DNA of 64,000 bases from Natronorubrum tibetense GA33 (GTDB lineage Archaea > Halobacteriota > Halobacteria > Halobacteriales > Natrialbaceae): positions 62,001-126,000 of the forward strand of contig NZ_KB913018.1 of NCBI RefSeq assembly GCF_000383975.1. Reading direction: 5' to 3'. Positions 55,804-63,736 of this stretch are shown here, piece by piece (the first letter of the stretch is position 1; each line of letters opens with the position of its first letter). The notes below the pieces were generated by a model that saw nothing but the letters and a program-made list of their open reading frames with translations, had not been told where the DNA came from and ran no database searches. A program made the position numbers and the translations under genes.

Positions 55804-56188
55804 GATATTTTATGGACCCACCTTCATATATAAATAGTAATGACTCAGAGAGTTTTCTAGATATTTTTCAGTCTGATAAACGTTAGTGTAATGAGGTCCT
55901 CTTGCATATACTACCAGTCGAAATATATTGGGCTATCTTTCTGCGAGGAGAGAATCCCGTCGTTTACGACGGGAGTAAATCCGACAACTTTGACATCAAC
56001 CACCACTGATGGCAAGGTGGATATTCAACGCTAATACACACCGTTAAGTAGGCTTGTTTACAGGGTCAACAAGAGAAAGCCCACGACTTTAGTCATGTGG
56101 ATGAATCCGTCACTGCTGAAAATAACCACGACACCGTAGCCTGCTTACAATCCTAACGTTTACAGTACGTGAGCCTGACATTTAACGT

Positions 56189-57588
56189 ATGAGCGACCAA
56201 CCACAACGCACGAACGAGCACACTGCTGAACCCACCAGTGAACGGTATCGGCAGTGTTTATTCGAGTGGTTGGCCGCTCACGCTCCGTTATGGAACCAGA
56301 TCACCTACCGACGCCGACAGGAATACTTCGCCGATGACGGTGACGTCTGGGGCGCCGAGTACACGGACTTGTACGACGAGTACGCACCAGTCCTCGGCAA
56401 GGCAGCGTGCCAGCAGGTCACCCGCAAGAATAGCGAGGCATGGCGGAGCCACTTCCGCCTCCTCGGCAACTACCACAACGACTCGGACTCTACGGTAACA
56501 GAGAAACCCGGTCCACCGGGATACTGGGGCAACCGTGAGGACGGCTACGAGCTACACGGTCTCGTTCGCAATGACCTGTACGAGTTCGACTGGGATGAGG
56601 ATCGGAGTACGTTGGAGTTCGGTGTCGGCGAAGCTCTCGAAGAGAAGTACGACTTCGAGTACCAGGAACGTATCACGCTCGAAGTCCGCGGGAATCCCCA
56701 CTGGGAGGGTGATGATAGCAGGTTGGAACTTGTCTACGACGAGGCGGCTGCCAAGCTTCGTGTCAAGCATCCGGTTCGCATACGGCCAGATAACATACGC
56801 GAACAGCGACTGGATGCCTTCACTCATACACTCGACCCCGAGAACACGATGCAGTCAGCTGCGATCGACGTCGGCGCGAACAACACGCTTGCCATCGTCA
56901 CCACCACTGGGGAAACCGCAGTCTATCACACTCGACCAGAATTTAAACGGTTCCAAGTGCTGTCCGATCTGATTGCCGAGTTGCAATCAACACTCCCCGA
57001 CGGCCAGTACACGAGCAAGCGGATCCAACGCGCGTACAACGAACGTGGAGGGAAACGCGACCATAGTCGGGATACCGCGGTGAAACACGCGGCGGACTGG
57101 CTACTCGAACGGAACGTAGACACCGTGTACGTTGGTGATTTAACCGACATACTGGACACGCACTGGTCGGCTGAAGTGAACGAGAAAACCCATGCGTTCT
57201 GGTCGCACCGACAGCTCATCGACCGACTCGAGCTCACGCTCGGCGATATTGGAATCAGCGTCGAGCAAGTGAGCGAGGCTCATTCGAGCAGTGAGTGTCC
57301 GAGTGTGGAAGCGAGAATGCGTCAAGAGATGGTGATTCGTTCCGGTGCCACGACTGCGAGTTGGACGCGCACAGTGACACCGTCGGAGCGTGGAATCTGT
57401 TACAAAATGAGGTTGGGCCGATGGCGCGGCCCGCCGCCCTGGCTGCTGGACGCGGCAGGGACGTACCTACCGATGGGACGTACTGGGAGTGGGATGGACA
57501 CGACTGGAAACCCGCGGTTTTTGGGGAACAGTCGTGTCCGGTTGACCAAACCAGCGTCGGCAAACCCGCAAGTTCACAGCCGGGGTAA
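56189..57588 (+). pseudogene. tnpB: TnpB-family RNA-guided nuclease gene, frameshifted
   Basis: With one frame correction the gene encodes about 466 residues. The RuvC first motif is AAIDVGANNTLAIV (Asp 227). The second motif is VYVGDLTDIL, where most TnpB proteins have Glu at the Gly position. The four-Cys zinc finger begins SSSECP and continues CGSENASRDGDSFRCHDCE only after adding a base near 57300 (CCGAG where CCGGAG is expected). The third Asp is in HSDTVGAWNLL in the shifted frame. The C-terminus ends TSVGKPASSQPG. TnpB cuts DNA guided by an RNA made from the element's own 3' end. The frameshift removes the zinc finger and third catalytic residue, so this copy should be inactive. The shifted frame stays open far into the amidase, which is an artefact. 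Confidence 0.85.
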
Positions 57589-57648
57589 TCTGCTGGCCGG
57601 ATTGCCCACGGAGGAATCCCACGACTTCAGTCGTGTGGAGGACGTCAA
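57589..57648 (+). ncRNA. Element right end and omega-RNA 3' scaffold
   Basis: After the tnpB stop, CTGGCCGGATTGCCCACGGA leads to GGAATCCCACGACTTCAGTC, then GTGTGGAGGACGTCAA. By analogy with characterised TnpB elements the transcript of this region is the guide RNA, and its guide would begin at 57649, that is with amidase coding sequence ACGGGATCCCAATCGTC. The RNA itself is inferred, not seen. Confidence 0.5.
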
Positions 57649-58919
57649 ACGGGATCCCAATCGTCGTAAAGGATCACGTCGAGACAACCGACCTTCCGAC
57701 GACGTACGGCTCCACAGCGTTCGAAGGGTACATGCCGGAAGAAGAGTCAACCGTCACGCAACGCCTGCGCGATGCAGGGGCGATCGTTCTGGCGAAGACC
57801 ACGATGCCGGATTGGACAACCGCTTGGTTCGGATTCTCCTCGCTGACCGGGCGGACGAAGAACCCGTACGACCTGGAGCGAGATCCGGGTGGCTCGAGCA
57901 GCGGCACCGGCGCGGCCGTCGCCGCGAACCTGGGAGCGGTCGGCATCGGAACGGACTGTGGTGGGTCGATCCGTGTCCCCGCGTCGTTCGACAACCTCGT
58001 CGGGTTCCGCGTGACCCCTGGCCTGATCAGTCGCGCCGGCGTCAGTCCATTAGTCTCACAGCAGGACACGGCCGGACCAATGACACGGACGGTCCGCGAC
58101 ACCGCGACGTTGCTCGACGTCCTCGTCGGCTACGACGATCGGGACGACCTTACCGGGAAAACGGAACTCAGCCGGCCGCACGGGTCGTATACGAACCATC
58201 TCCTCCCGGACGGGTTGGCCGACTCGCGGATCGGCGTCCTCCGAGATGGGTTCGGTGACGACGACGATCCCGATGCCGCACCGGTCAATCGCGTGATCGA
58301 GCGAGCCCTCACGACGATCGACAACTCCGGCGCGACGCTCGTCGATCCCGTCGAAATCCCTCGCTTGGACGACTACTTGGAGGAGACAATGCTGTACATT
58401 CTGCAGTCGAAGCGCGATCTCAACGAGTTTCTTGCGGCCCGTGAGACGCCGGTTGCCTCCGTCGACGAACTCTACGAAACCGGCCAATACCACGACGTCC
58501 TGGACCTGTTCATCGGCTTCGCCGAGGAGGGCCCCGACGATCTTACGGACGATCTCGAGTACTGGAAGCGCCGATACACACAGCAGACGTTCCAAGAAGC
58601 AATCTTAACCGTTTTCGCGAGTCACGACCTCGACGCGATCGTCTACCCCGACGTGCAGGTCGTCCCACCGACGGAAGCCGAGATCCGAGACGGAAAGTAT
58701 GAGACGATGACGTTCGCCACGAACACGATTATCGCCTCGCAGTCGCTCTGTAGCGCGGTTTCGATCCCCGCGGGGATCACCGGTGATGGGCTCCCGGTCG
58801 GTCTTGAGTTCCTCGGGCGGCCGTTCGACGAACCGACGCTCCTCGAACTCGGGTACGCGTTTGAACAGGCGACCGATCACCGCCAGCCACCGGAGACGGC
58901 CCCGCCGTTAACCGAGTAA
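57649..58919 (+). pseudogene. Amidase (amidase-signature family), 5'-truncated by the TnpB element
   Basis: The remaining 423 residues begin inside the conserved NGIPIVVKDHVETT block. The Ser-Ser-Lys triad of the family is still present: Lys in VVKDH, Ser in PGGSSSGTGAAVAA and cis-Ser in TDCGGSIRVPAS. What is missing is the N-terminal 70-100 residues, usually helical and needed for the fold. A GTG at 57633 inside the element end keeps the frame open, so a fusion product is conceivable, but without the N-terminus activity is unlikely. The lost 5' part was not found elsewhere in the window. Intact members hydrolyse amides or glutaminyl-tRNA intermediates. Confidence 0.85.
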
Positions 58920-58954
58920 TCTTATGTGATAACGATCTTTTGAACCTCTCAGTT

Positions 58955-59030
58955 TTCGTGGGCTCACCCCACAGTGGAGGAATTCCACGGCTAACGCCGT
59001 AGGAAAATCTACGAGTGACGATCCTCGTCC
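58955..59030. repeat. Element-type debris next to vapC, shared with 30625-30655
   Basis: GGCTCACCCCACAGTGGAGG (58960-58979) recurs at 30630-30649 beside the broken vapC copy. It is followed by a small hairpin ACGGC/GCCGT and further short tracts. It marks the 3' boundary of the duplicated toxin locus and looks like mobile-element debris. Confidence 0.5.
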
Positions 59031-59039
59031 GTCTCTCAG

Positions 59040-59450
59040 TTAAAACGTCGTCCAATCAACGACGCTAACGCCGTCCATCCGCTCGAAGTGGTCGACGTTC
59101 GCTGTCAGCACCGACAGTTGCTCGACCGTTGCCGTCGCCCCGATGTAAACGTCGTGGAGGTCATGGAGCGGGGTCCCCTGTCGTCGTAACTCACTGATCA
59201 TGTCGGCCGCAGCGGTCGCGACTGCACGGTCAATGTCGACAAGTTCGAACCGGGCAAGGAGCCGTTCGAGTTCCTCGAGTGCGGCTTGGCGTGTTGATTC
59301 GTCTTGATATCGCTTGTTTACCCCGAGACGCAGTTCGGTGACGGTGACCGTACTAATTGCATGGCGCCCCTCATCGTCGAGTCTGGCGACCCGGTCGGCG
59401 ACGCCGCCGCGGTCGATATCGACGAGGACCGACGTATCACAGAGTTTCAT
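59040..59450 (-). CDS. vapC: VapC-type PIN-domain toxin
   Basis: A 136-residue PIN-domain ribonuclease. Acidic residues that bind Mg are visible in order: Asp in KLCDTSVLVDID, Glu in TVTVTELRLGV, Asp in LHDLHDVYIGATA and Asp in LTANVDHFERM. The gene overlaps the vapB stop by 14 bases, the standard antitoxin-first arrangement. VapC toxins cut tRNA or rRNA and are held inactive by VapB. It has a truncated, nonsense-mutated copy at 30655-30883. Confidence 0.92.
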   Translation of the reverse strand: MKLCDTSVLVDIDRGGVADRVARLDDEGRHAISTVTVTELRLGVNKRYQDESTRQAALEELERLLARFELVDIDRAVATAAADMISELRRQGTPLHDLHDVYIGATATVEQLSVLTANVDHFERMDGVSVVDWTTF

Positions 59451-59664
59451 TATCCAGATTCGAAAGTGTTCCCCGGCTCAGCTCCCCGATATCCTCTTTG
59501 ACGGCGTCATGCGTCTCCCGATCGAGCACGCCCGCACCTGTGACGTCAGCGAGCTGGCGACGCTCCTCGAGGTGATCGCTGATAACGTCACTGAAACTCC
59601 GATCCCCTTTCTCCCGTTTGAGTTCGCGATAGACCTCGTCGGAGATCGCGATATTCTTGCTCAT
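59437..59664 (-). CDS. vapB: VapB-type antitoxin
   Basis: A 75-residue protein. The N-terminal half is an AbrB- or ribbon-helix-type DNA-binding segment of the archaeal VapB (DUF7557-like) kind (SKNIAISDEVYRELKREKGD, RSFSDVISDHLEERRQ), and the C-terminal half, which ends GELSRGTLSNLDNETL, is the toxin-binding tail. It overlaps vapC. A perfect 16-bp palindrome lies seven bases before the start codon and probably serves as its autorepression operator. A decayed copy lies at 34826-35026. Confidence 0.9.
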   Translation of the reverse strand: MSKNIAISDEVYRELKREKGDRSFSDVISDHLEERRQLADVTGAGVLDRETHDAVKEDIGELSRGTLSNLDNETL

Positions 59665-59671
59665 GCCTTAT

Positions 59672-59687
59672 GTATGGGTACCCATAC
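59672..59687. promoter_or_regulatory. Palindromic operator of vapBC
   Basis: GTATGGGTACCCATAC is a perfect 16-bp palindrome placed seven bases before the vapB ATG, overlapping the expected transcription start of a leaderless mRNA. The relic locus keeps GTATGG-ATA-CCATAC at the same distance, which supports function. In the remaining bases up to the halocyanin gene (59688-59966) only a transposase-tail-like minus-strand scrap near 59860-59950 was noticed. Confidence 0.6.
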
Positions 59688-59966
59688 GCAAAAGATTTTC
59701 GCGGTTCTCGAACTCGACTGGCGCCTAGCATCGTCCCATTGGCGGGCGACGGTTTTGCATCGTCAACCGCCTTGGGGTCAACTGGTTCGAGAGCCTTCGT
59801 CTCTCGTCATTCCAAAAGGCACCACCTTTCTGACTACCACGAGACTTGTCGGTGAGTTCCCACTCTGCCCGTCGAAAAGGTAGGCCGAAATTGGCCATTT
59901 GCGTTCAACGCCCCTGACTCCAGGGCCAGTTGCTGCCCGTCCAGCATCAAGCAATTAGACTTGTTT

Positions 59967-60644
59967 TCAGTCTTCAACGACTCGTATCGCTCCTCGGTGG
60001 CCAAACCAGTTTTTGTCTTCGTAAGCAAAGTCGGTCTCATACGGGGTGCCGTGAGGGAAACAATAGTACAGGTACACGCCAGGCTCCTCGAAGACGTGCT
60101 CATGGCTGTTCATCTCCTCTTCATCTCCCTCGATTGCGAACGCATCGGCAGCACCATCCTCTGGTGACTCGTGAGGCGGGTCGAAGTGTGAAGTGAGCGT
60201 GTGCGTGTGCTCACCTCCCCATTCCCACGTAACCGTTGTTCCGGGAGAAATCTCGACTCCCCGGGGATCGGCCGCGAATGGGCCCAGAACTTCACCATCG
60301 ACTTCTAACATCGCGCTGAATTCAATATTGACTGTATCCTCGCCGGTGTAGTCAACCATTTCCCCATCCCAGACGCCATCCCCCCACTCAACTGGTTCGT
60401 CAGCTAGGACGTCCAAGCTCGTTGGTTCTTCGTTCAGCCAGTCCTCGATTTCTTCGAGGTCGGCGTCGTCGCCCGCTTCGGTGTCACCGTTATCACCCGC
60501 TTCGGTATCACCGTCGTCATCTTCTTCGGGCTCATCATCATCATCCGCCCCAAGGCACCCAGCTATCATCGTACTCCCAGTGATGCCTACACCAAATACT
60601 TTGAGGGCTTTACGTCTTCTAATCGACATTTTTTCACTTTTCAT
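59967..60644 (-). CDS. Halocyanin-like blue-copper lipoprotein
   Basis: About 225 residues. The N-terminus MSIRRRKALKVFGVGITGST continues MIAGC, a Tat signal with lipobox. An acidic spacer with two DGDTEAGD-type repeats leads to a cupredoxin domain (EISPGTTVTWEWGGEHTHTL; first His ligand in HTHTLTSHF). The copper loop is YYCFPHGTPYETDFAYEDKN, then WFGHRGAI: Cys and the second His are normal, but the axial position usually occupied by Met (GMRGA or GMKGA) is His. The protein should carry electrons at the outer membrane face in respiration. ATG at 60644 or 60629 is the likely start. Confidence 0.85.
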   Translation of the reverse strand: MKSEKMSIRRRKALKVFGVGITGSTMIAGCLGADDDDEPEEDDDGDTEAGDNGDTEAGDDADLEEIEDWLNEEPTSLDVLADEPVEWGDGVWDGEMVDYTGEDTVNIEFSAMLEVDGEVLGPFAADPRGVEISPGTTVTWEWGGEHTHTLTSHFDPPHESPEDGAADAFAIEGDEEEMNSHEHVFEEPGVYLYYCFPHGTPYETDFAYEDKNWFGHRGAIRVVED

Positions 60645-60940
60645 TGTTGGCTCCCTAATCCCCACTTGGAAGATAAGGTGAATGTTGAGACTGACGGATG
60701 ATATTTAATATTGTTGGTACACGGTAAATACTGTTCCACAATCATGATGTTTAGGACTACACTCAGATTTGCATCACCAGATTCGCCGGTAGCGTTCGCT
60801 AAATAAGCGCCCTGTATCTTGCACGGCAGCAAGAACATCTAGTAGAATGTCCAGCGGTCAGTACGCAGATCCACTGAGAAACTGATTCGCAGTGTTGTTG
60901 TCGAAATAAATATGCTGGTTTCGCGTCTAAACAGGGCCCC

Positions 60941-61190
60941 TGAGATGTGATGGTTATACTCACATCGTAACATCCTCCTCGGCGTGAACACCGTGGCTTC
61001 CCCTACGAGAGGAATCCAATCTGGCAGGTTTCAGTCCGAGTAGGCCGCAAGCGTGATTTACGAGTATTTTTCGCTCGTCTCGCGGTGGACTGTGGCGTTC
61101 GCAAGACGCTTGCGTCTTGCGCGCACACCAGAACTCAAAGAGTTCTGGGGACGCTGTCACTGTCGCTCCCATTGCGAGGCGGGTCATTAG
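60941..61190 (-). mobile_element. TnpB-element 3' remnant, minus orientation
   Basis: CATCCTCCTCGGCGTGAACA and CCGTGGCTTCCC (60970-61001) is the reverse-oriented right-end hairpin. Inward of it lie CAGTCCGAGTAGGCC, a perfect hairpin GCAAGACGC/GCGTCTTGC and another AGAACTC-AAA-GAGTTCT, typical of these 3' regions. No tnpB remains. Outside the end sits a palindrome GATGTGA/TCACATC (60944-60967) that closely matches the pcs start region. The stretch 60645-60940 before it holds nothing recognisable. Confidence 0.55.
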
Positions 61191-61191
61191 T

Positions 61192-61296
61192 GTTTTATTC
61201 TGACTCTACTTTTTAGAGACAGGACTGTAATTCTGCACTAGTATTTGACAGGCACATTATACCAAAGATATAATAGCCAAATGGTACTTTCGCACC
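61192..61296 (+). promoter_or_regulatory. Promoter region shared by the two protease genes (copy 2)
   Basis: It corresponds to 35362-35474 from GTGTTTTATTCTGACTCTACT down to the ATG. Kept blocks are GACAGGCAC, TTATACC, AAGATATAATA and ACTTTCGCAC. The middle part has diverged (TTTAGAGACAGG versus GTTTGGTGGTCG), which suggests that the kept blocks are under selection or that the copies exchange sequence. Confidence 0.5.
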
Positions 61297-62580
61297 ATGC
61301 AACTAGATAGACGGTCAGTACTCAAAGGAATCGGCGCCGCCGGGGCAACGCTCCTCGTATCCGGGGTCGCGTCGGCAAGCGACGGACAAGCACGCTATAT
61401 TGCCCAGACGAACAACCGTGGCGCGGACGTGGAGTCCGCCGGATTCGAAGTACTGAACGAACTTGGCGACGGTACACTCTTGTTGGTGAAAGGACCCGAA
61501 GACGCTGTCGACAACCTCAAAGACGCCCACGGAGTCACCGCTGCTGTACGAGACCTCAAACTCGAACTCGAACCGGTACTCGAGGAGAGCGATAGCCCGG
61601 AAATTCCAGACGACCCCGACGACGTCTATGACGAACTACTGTGGGACAAACAGATACAGGACGTACGCGAAGCGCAGGCACACGCGACGGGCGAGGGGAC
61701 GACGGTCGCGATTATCGATACCGGTGTTGACGAGAACCACCCTGACCTCAAAAATCTCGATGACGAGGCCAGCGCCGCGATCATCGATGGCGACATTACA
61801 TCTCACAAGGGTGACCCCGACGGGCACGGCACCCACGTCGCGGGGACGGTCGCCGCAACGGGTGATGAAGTAATGACGGGGACGGCGCCCGACGCAACGA
61901 TTGTCTCCGTCGACGTGCTGGGCTACGGTACCGGCTCGTTCGGCGACATCATGGTCGGGATGGAGCACGCCGCCGACGTCGGCGCGGACGCTGCGAACAT
62001 CAGTCTCGGCTTCATGACAGCACCTCAGGAGTTCGCCGAATCCGAGGACAACGTCGGAATGTACCGGCGGATATTCGAGCCGGTCGCGAACTACGGGCAG
62101 CGCAAGGGGACACTGTACGTCGGGTCGGCTGGTAACGACGAGACGGACCTCCAGGGTGGCTGGCTCCGCCTCTGGAATGGGCTATCGGGCGTCATCGGCG
62201 TCAGTGCCACCGGACCGAACGACAAACTCTCATTCTACTCGAACTGGGGGCGGAACGATGTCGATGTAGGCGCTCCGGGTGGTGGCTACGAAACCGAGCA
62301 AAAGTCGCTTGACCCGGAGGCGAATGTCGAGTGGCCGTACCCGCTTAACCTCGTGTTTTCGACCTATCCCGGCGGGTACAACTGGTTAGCGGGGACATCG
62401 ATGGCGGCTCCACAAGTCACCGGCCTCGCCGCCCTCGTGCGCGAACTTGACTCCGGTGCGAACCCACAACAGGTGCTCCAAGCCATCCGGCAGGGCGCGG
62501 AGGTTGCGGACAACCGCGGTGATTCCGAGCTCGGAGCAGGACGGGTGAACGCCCTACAGGTGGTCGAGCGCTTCGACTAA
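61297..62580 (+). CDS. Tat-exported subtilisin-like serine protease (S8), copy 2
   Basis: A 427-residue near-copy of the protease at 35475, with the same Tat signal (LDRRSVLKGIGAAGATLLVS), propeptide and catalytic motifs (IDTGVDENHPDL, GHGTHVAGT, AGTSMAAPQV). Differences concentrate in the propeptide (GDGTLLLV versus ADGELLLV, and EESDSPEIPDD versus EDDHDEIPDD) and a few core sites (IRQGAEVADNRGDSELG versus VRQGAEVADNHGDSDLG). No frame damage is seen, so both should be active. The identical core but different propeptide may mean different activation. It is followed by a truncated copy of the small gene at 55054. Confidence 0.93.
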   Translation: MQLDRRSVLKGIGAAGATLLVSGVASASDGQARYIAQTNNRGADVESAGFEVLNELGDGTLLLVKGPEDAVDNLKDAHGVTAAVRDLKLELEPVLEESDSPEIPDDPDDVYDELLWDKQIQDVREAQAHATGEGTTVAIIDTGVDENHPDLKNLDDEASAAIIDGDITSHKGDPDGHGTHVAGTVAATGDEVMTGTAPDATIVSVDVLGYGTGSFGDIMVGMEHAADVGADAANISLGFMTAPQEFAESEDNVGMYRRIFEPVANYGQRKGTLYVGSAGNDETDLQGGWLRLWNGLSGVIGVSATGPNDKLSFYSNWGRNDVDVGAPGGGYETEQKSLDPEANVEWPYPLNLVFSTYPGGYNWLAGTSMAAPQVTGLAALVRELDSGANPQQVLQAIRQGAEVADNRGDSELGAGRVNALQVVERFD

Positions 62581-62644
62581 CCGCTAACGCGGCCAGTAGC
62601 CGGCAGGAGCGCCCCGTCCCCACCTTTTCTCCTCACCGTCGCAA

Positions 62645-62968
62645 TTGATCGGCGATACCGCGGTCGAAGACCTCGACGCCGAACTGTTCCAACAGTGGTT
62701 GGCAAGACTCATCGGGGAGTATGAGCGTGGCGAAACCAGTGCCACCGAGTTCGAACAGGAACTCGCCAGGCATATCGACGATCCGAACGCAGGGATCGAG
62801 ATCATCGTGGAGGCGTTCACCGATGTCGATGCCGCAACGGCCACCGCGGTTGCCACCGAGTACCAGTCGCTCAACGATCTCGAGGCCACTGACCGGGCCC
62901 GACTCGAGTCCGTCGCGGGCGTCGATCCGTCCACGGCGGACCTGCTTCTCGAGCGGCTGCACCAGTGA
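62645..62968 (+). pseudogene. 5'-truncated copy of the small helical gene at 55054
   Basis: From VEDLDAELFQQWLARLIGEY onward the frame is nearly the same as the intact copy (EQELARHIDDPNAGIEIIVE and LESVAGVDPSTADLLLERLH at the end). The first 20-odd residues (MGLIDDLRKMKRTVDRT) are missing, and only a TTG is available as a start. Similarity continues at least 40 bases past the stop (GTGACTCGTCCCGTCGGTCG). A product is possible but unlikely without the normal N-terminus. Confidence 0.65.
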
Positions 62969-63110
62969 GTGACTCGTCCCGTCGGTCGAGTCGCATCTAC
63001 ATCACGGGTCGCTCGAGGCCAGCAAGTACAATCAGCAGGTCACAGTCAACAGCCTCGGGGCCAAGCCCCGTGGCATCCGCCTTGTCGATCTGTGAATCGT
63101 CCCTGCCGAA

Positions 63111-63120
63111 CTATTTTATC
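63111..63120 (+). promoter_or_regulatory. TATA-like element of the last toxin-antitoxin pair
   Basis: CTATTTTATC lies about 23-32 bases before the ATG at 63143, the spacing expected for a TATA box of a leaderless haloarchaeal transcript. Confidence 0.4.
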
Positions 63121-63142
63121 CGTGGCACTCGTTCAGCTAGCT

Positions 63143-63298
63143 ATGGGAGTCTATGCCGATGATGTGGCCGAATTTGCGCGCTCGGATGACGCCGACGATG
63201 CCGATCGGGAACCGTTAGGTGAGCGGCTTCGCGGCATGGCGTCCGAACTCGACGTGGATGCCGTCGATGAAGTCCGGAACCTCCGCGAGCGGACATGA
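63143..63298 (+). CDS. Short VapB-like antitoxin
   Basis: A 51-residue acidic protein (MGVYADDVAEFARSDDADDA, then DREPLGERLRGMASELDVDA). Its stop overlaps the ATG of a PIN-domain gene by four bases (ATGA), the typical antitoxin-toxin order. Such short acidic partners of haloarchaeal VapC proteins neutralise the toxin through their C-terminal part. It appears intact while its toxin gene is broken. Confidence 0.7.
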   Translation: MGVYADDVAEFARSDDADDADREPLGERLRGMASELDVDAVDEVRNLRERT

Positions 63299-63687
63299 GG
63301 CTCTTTCTCGATACGAACCTCTTCGTCGCTGCCGTCACCGACGAACCGGAAACGGGAGCAATCGCTGCGGACTTACTGAGCGCCGACCACGAGTTGCTGA
63401 CGTAGACGCTCAACCTCATGGAACTGCGAACCGTATTGACGAAAAAACAGCGCCTCGAACTGTCTCGGGCGAACGCCATTCAGACCGAGATTACACAAGA
63501 CGTCTCCGTGGTCATCCCCGATGCATCCGATATGATGAATGCGAATCGCCTGCAGCAGGAGACGCTGCTGTATCCGCTCGATTGCTTGATTCTCGCGTGT
63601 GCACAGGGACATGACGCTGACCTCGTCTCGTTCGATTCCGAACTGCAGGACGTCGCTGCCCTATCCTCGGACGAGCTCGTCGATTGA
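63295..63687 (+). pseudogene. VapC-type PIN-domain toxin with a premature TAG
   Basis: The frame gives MRLFLDTNLFVAAVTDEPET, then GAIAADLLSADHELLT, a TAG at 63403-63405, and continues TLNLMELRTVLTKKQRLELS to LSSDELVD-stop. The catalytic acids are all encoded on either side of the stop: Asp in FLDTN, Glu in LMELRTVL, Asp in YPLDCLILA and Asp in VSFDSEL. The stop sits where a Ser (TCG) would fit, so one base change explains it. The toxin is presumably inactive unless the codon is read through. Confidence 0.85.
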
Positions 63688-63736
63688 GCCGGTACAGCCG
63701 CCACTTATATGCAGTACCCTCAATTTCAGTGGTTTA

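Larger units (their letters stand above)
55956..57648 (+). mobile_element. IS1341-type (tnpB-only) element inserted in an amidase gene
   Basis: The right end is fixed by the hairpin CCCACGACTTCAGTCGTGTGG and GGACGTCAA ending at 57648; amidase codons begin at the next base. The left end is less clear. Two other end-type hairpins lie upstream of tnpB, a perfect CCCGTCG-TTTA-CGACGGG (55956-55973) and an imperfect CCCACGACT/AGTCATGTGG (56080-56100), each followed by ATCCG and CAC or CAAC. These may be the ends of older elements into which this one inserted, so the true left end may be closer to tnpB. No tnpA is present. Such elements move only with TnpA supplied elsewhere. Confidence 0.65.

Noticed and set aside
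57589-58258. Extension of the tnpB frame deep into the amidase region
   Set aside because: It exists only because the one-base loss moved translation into a non-native frame. The true tnpB C-terminus and the amidase are both in other frames.
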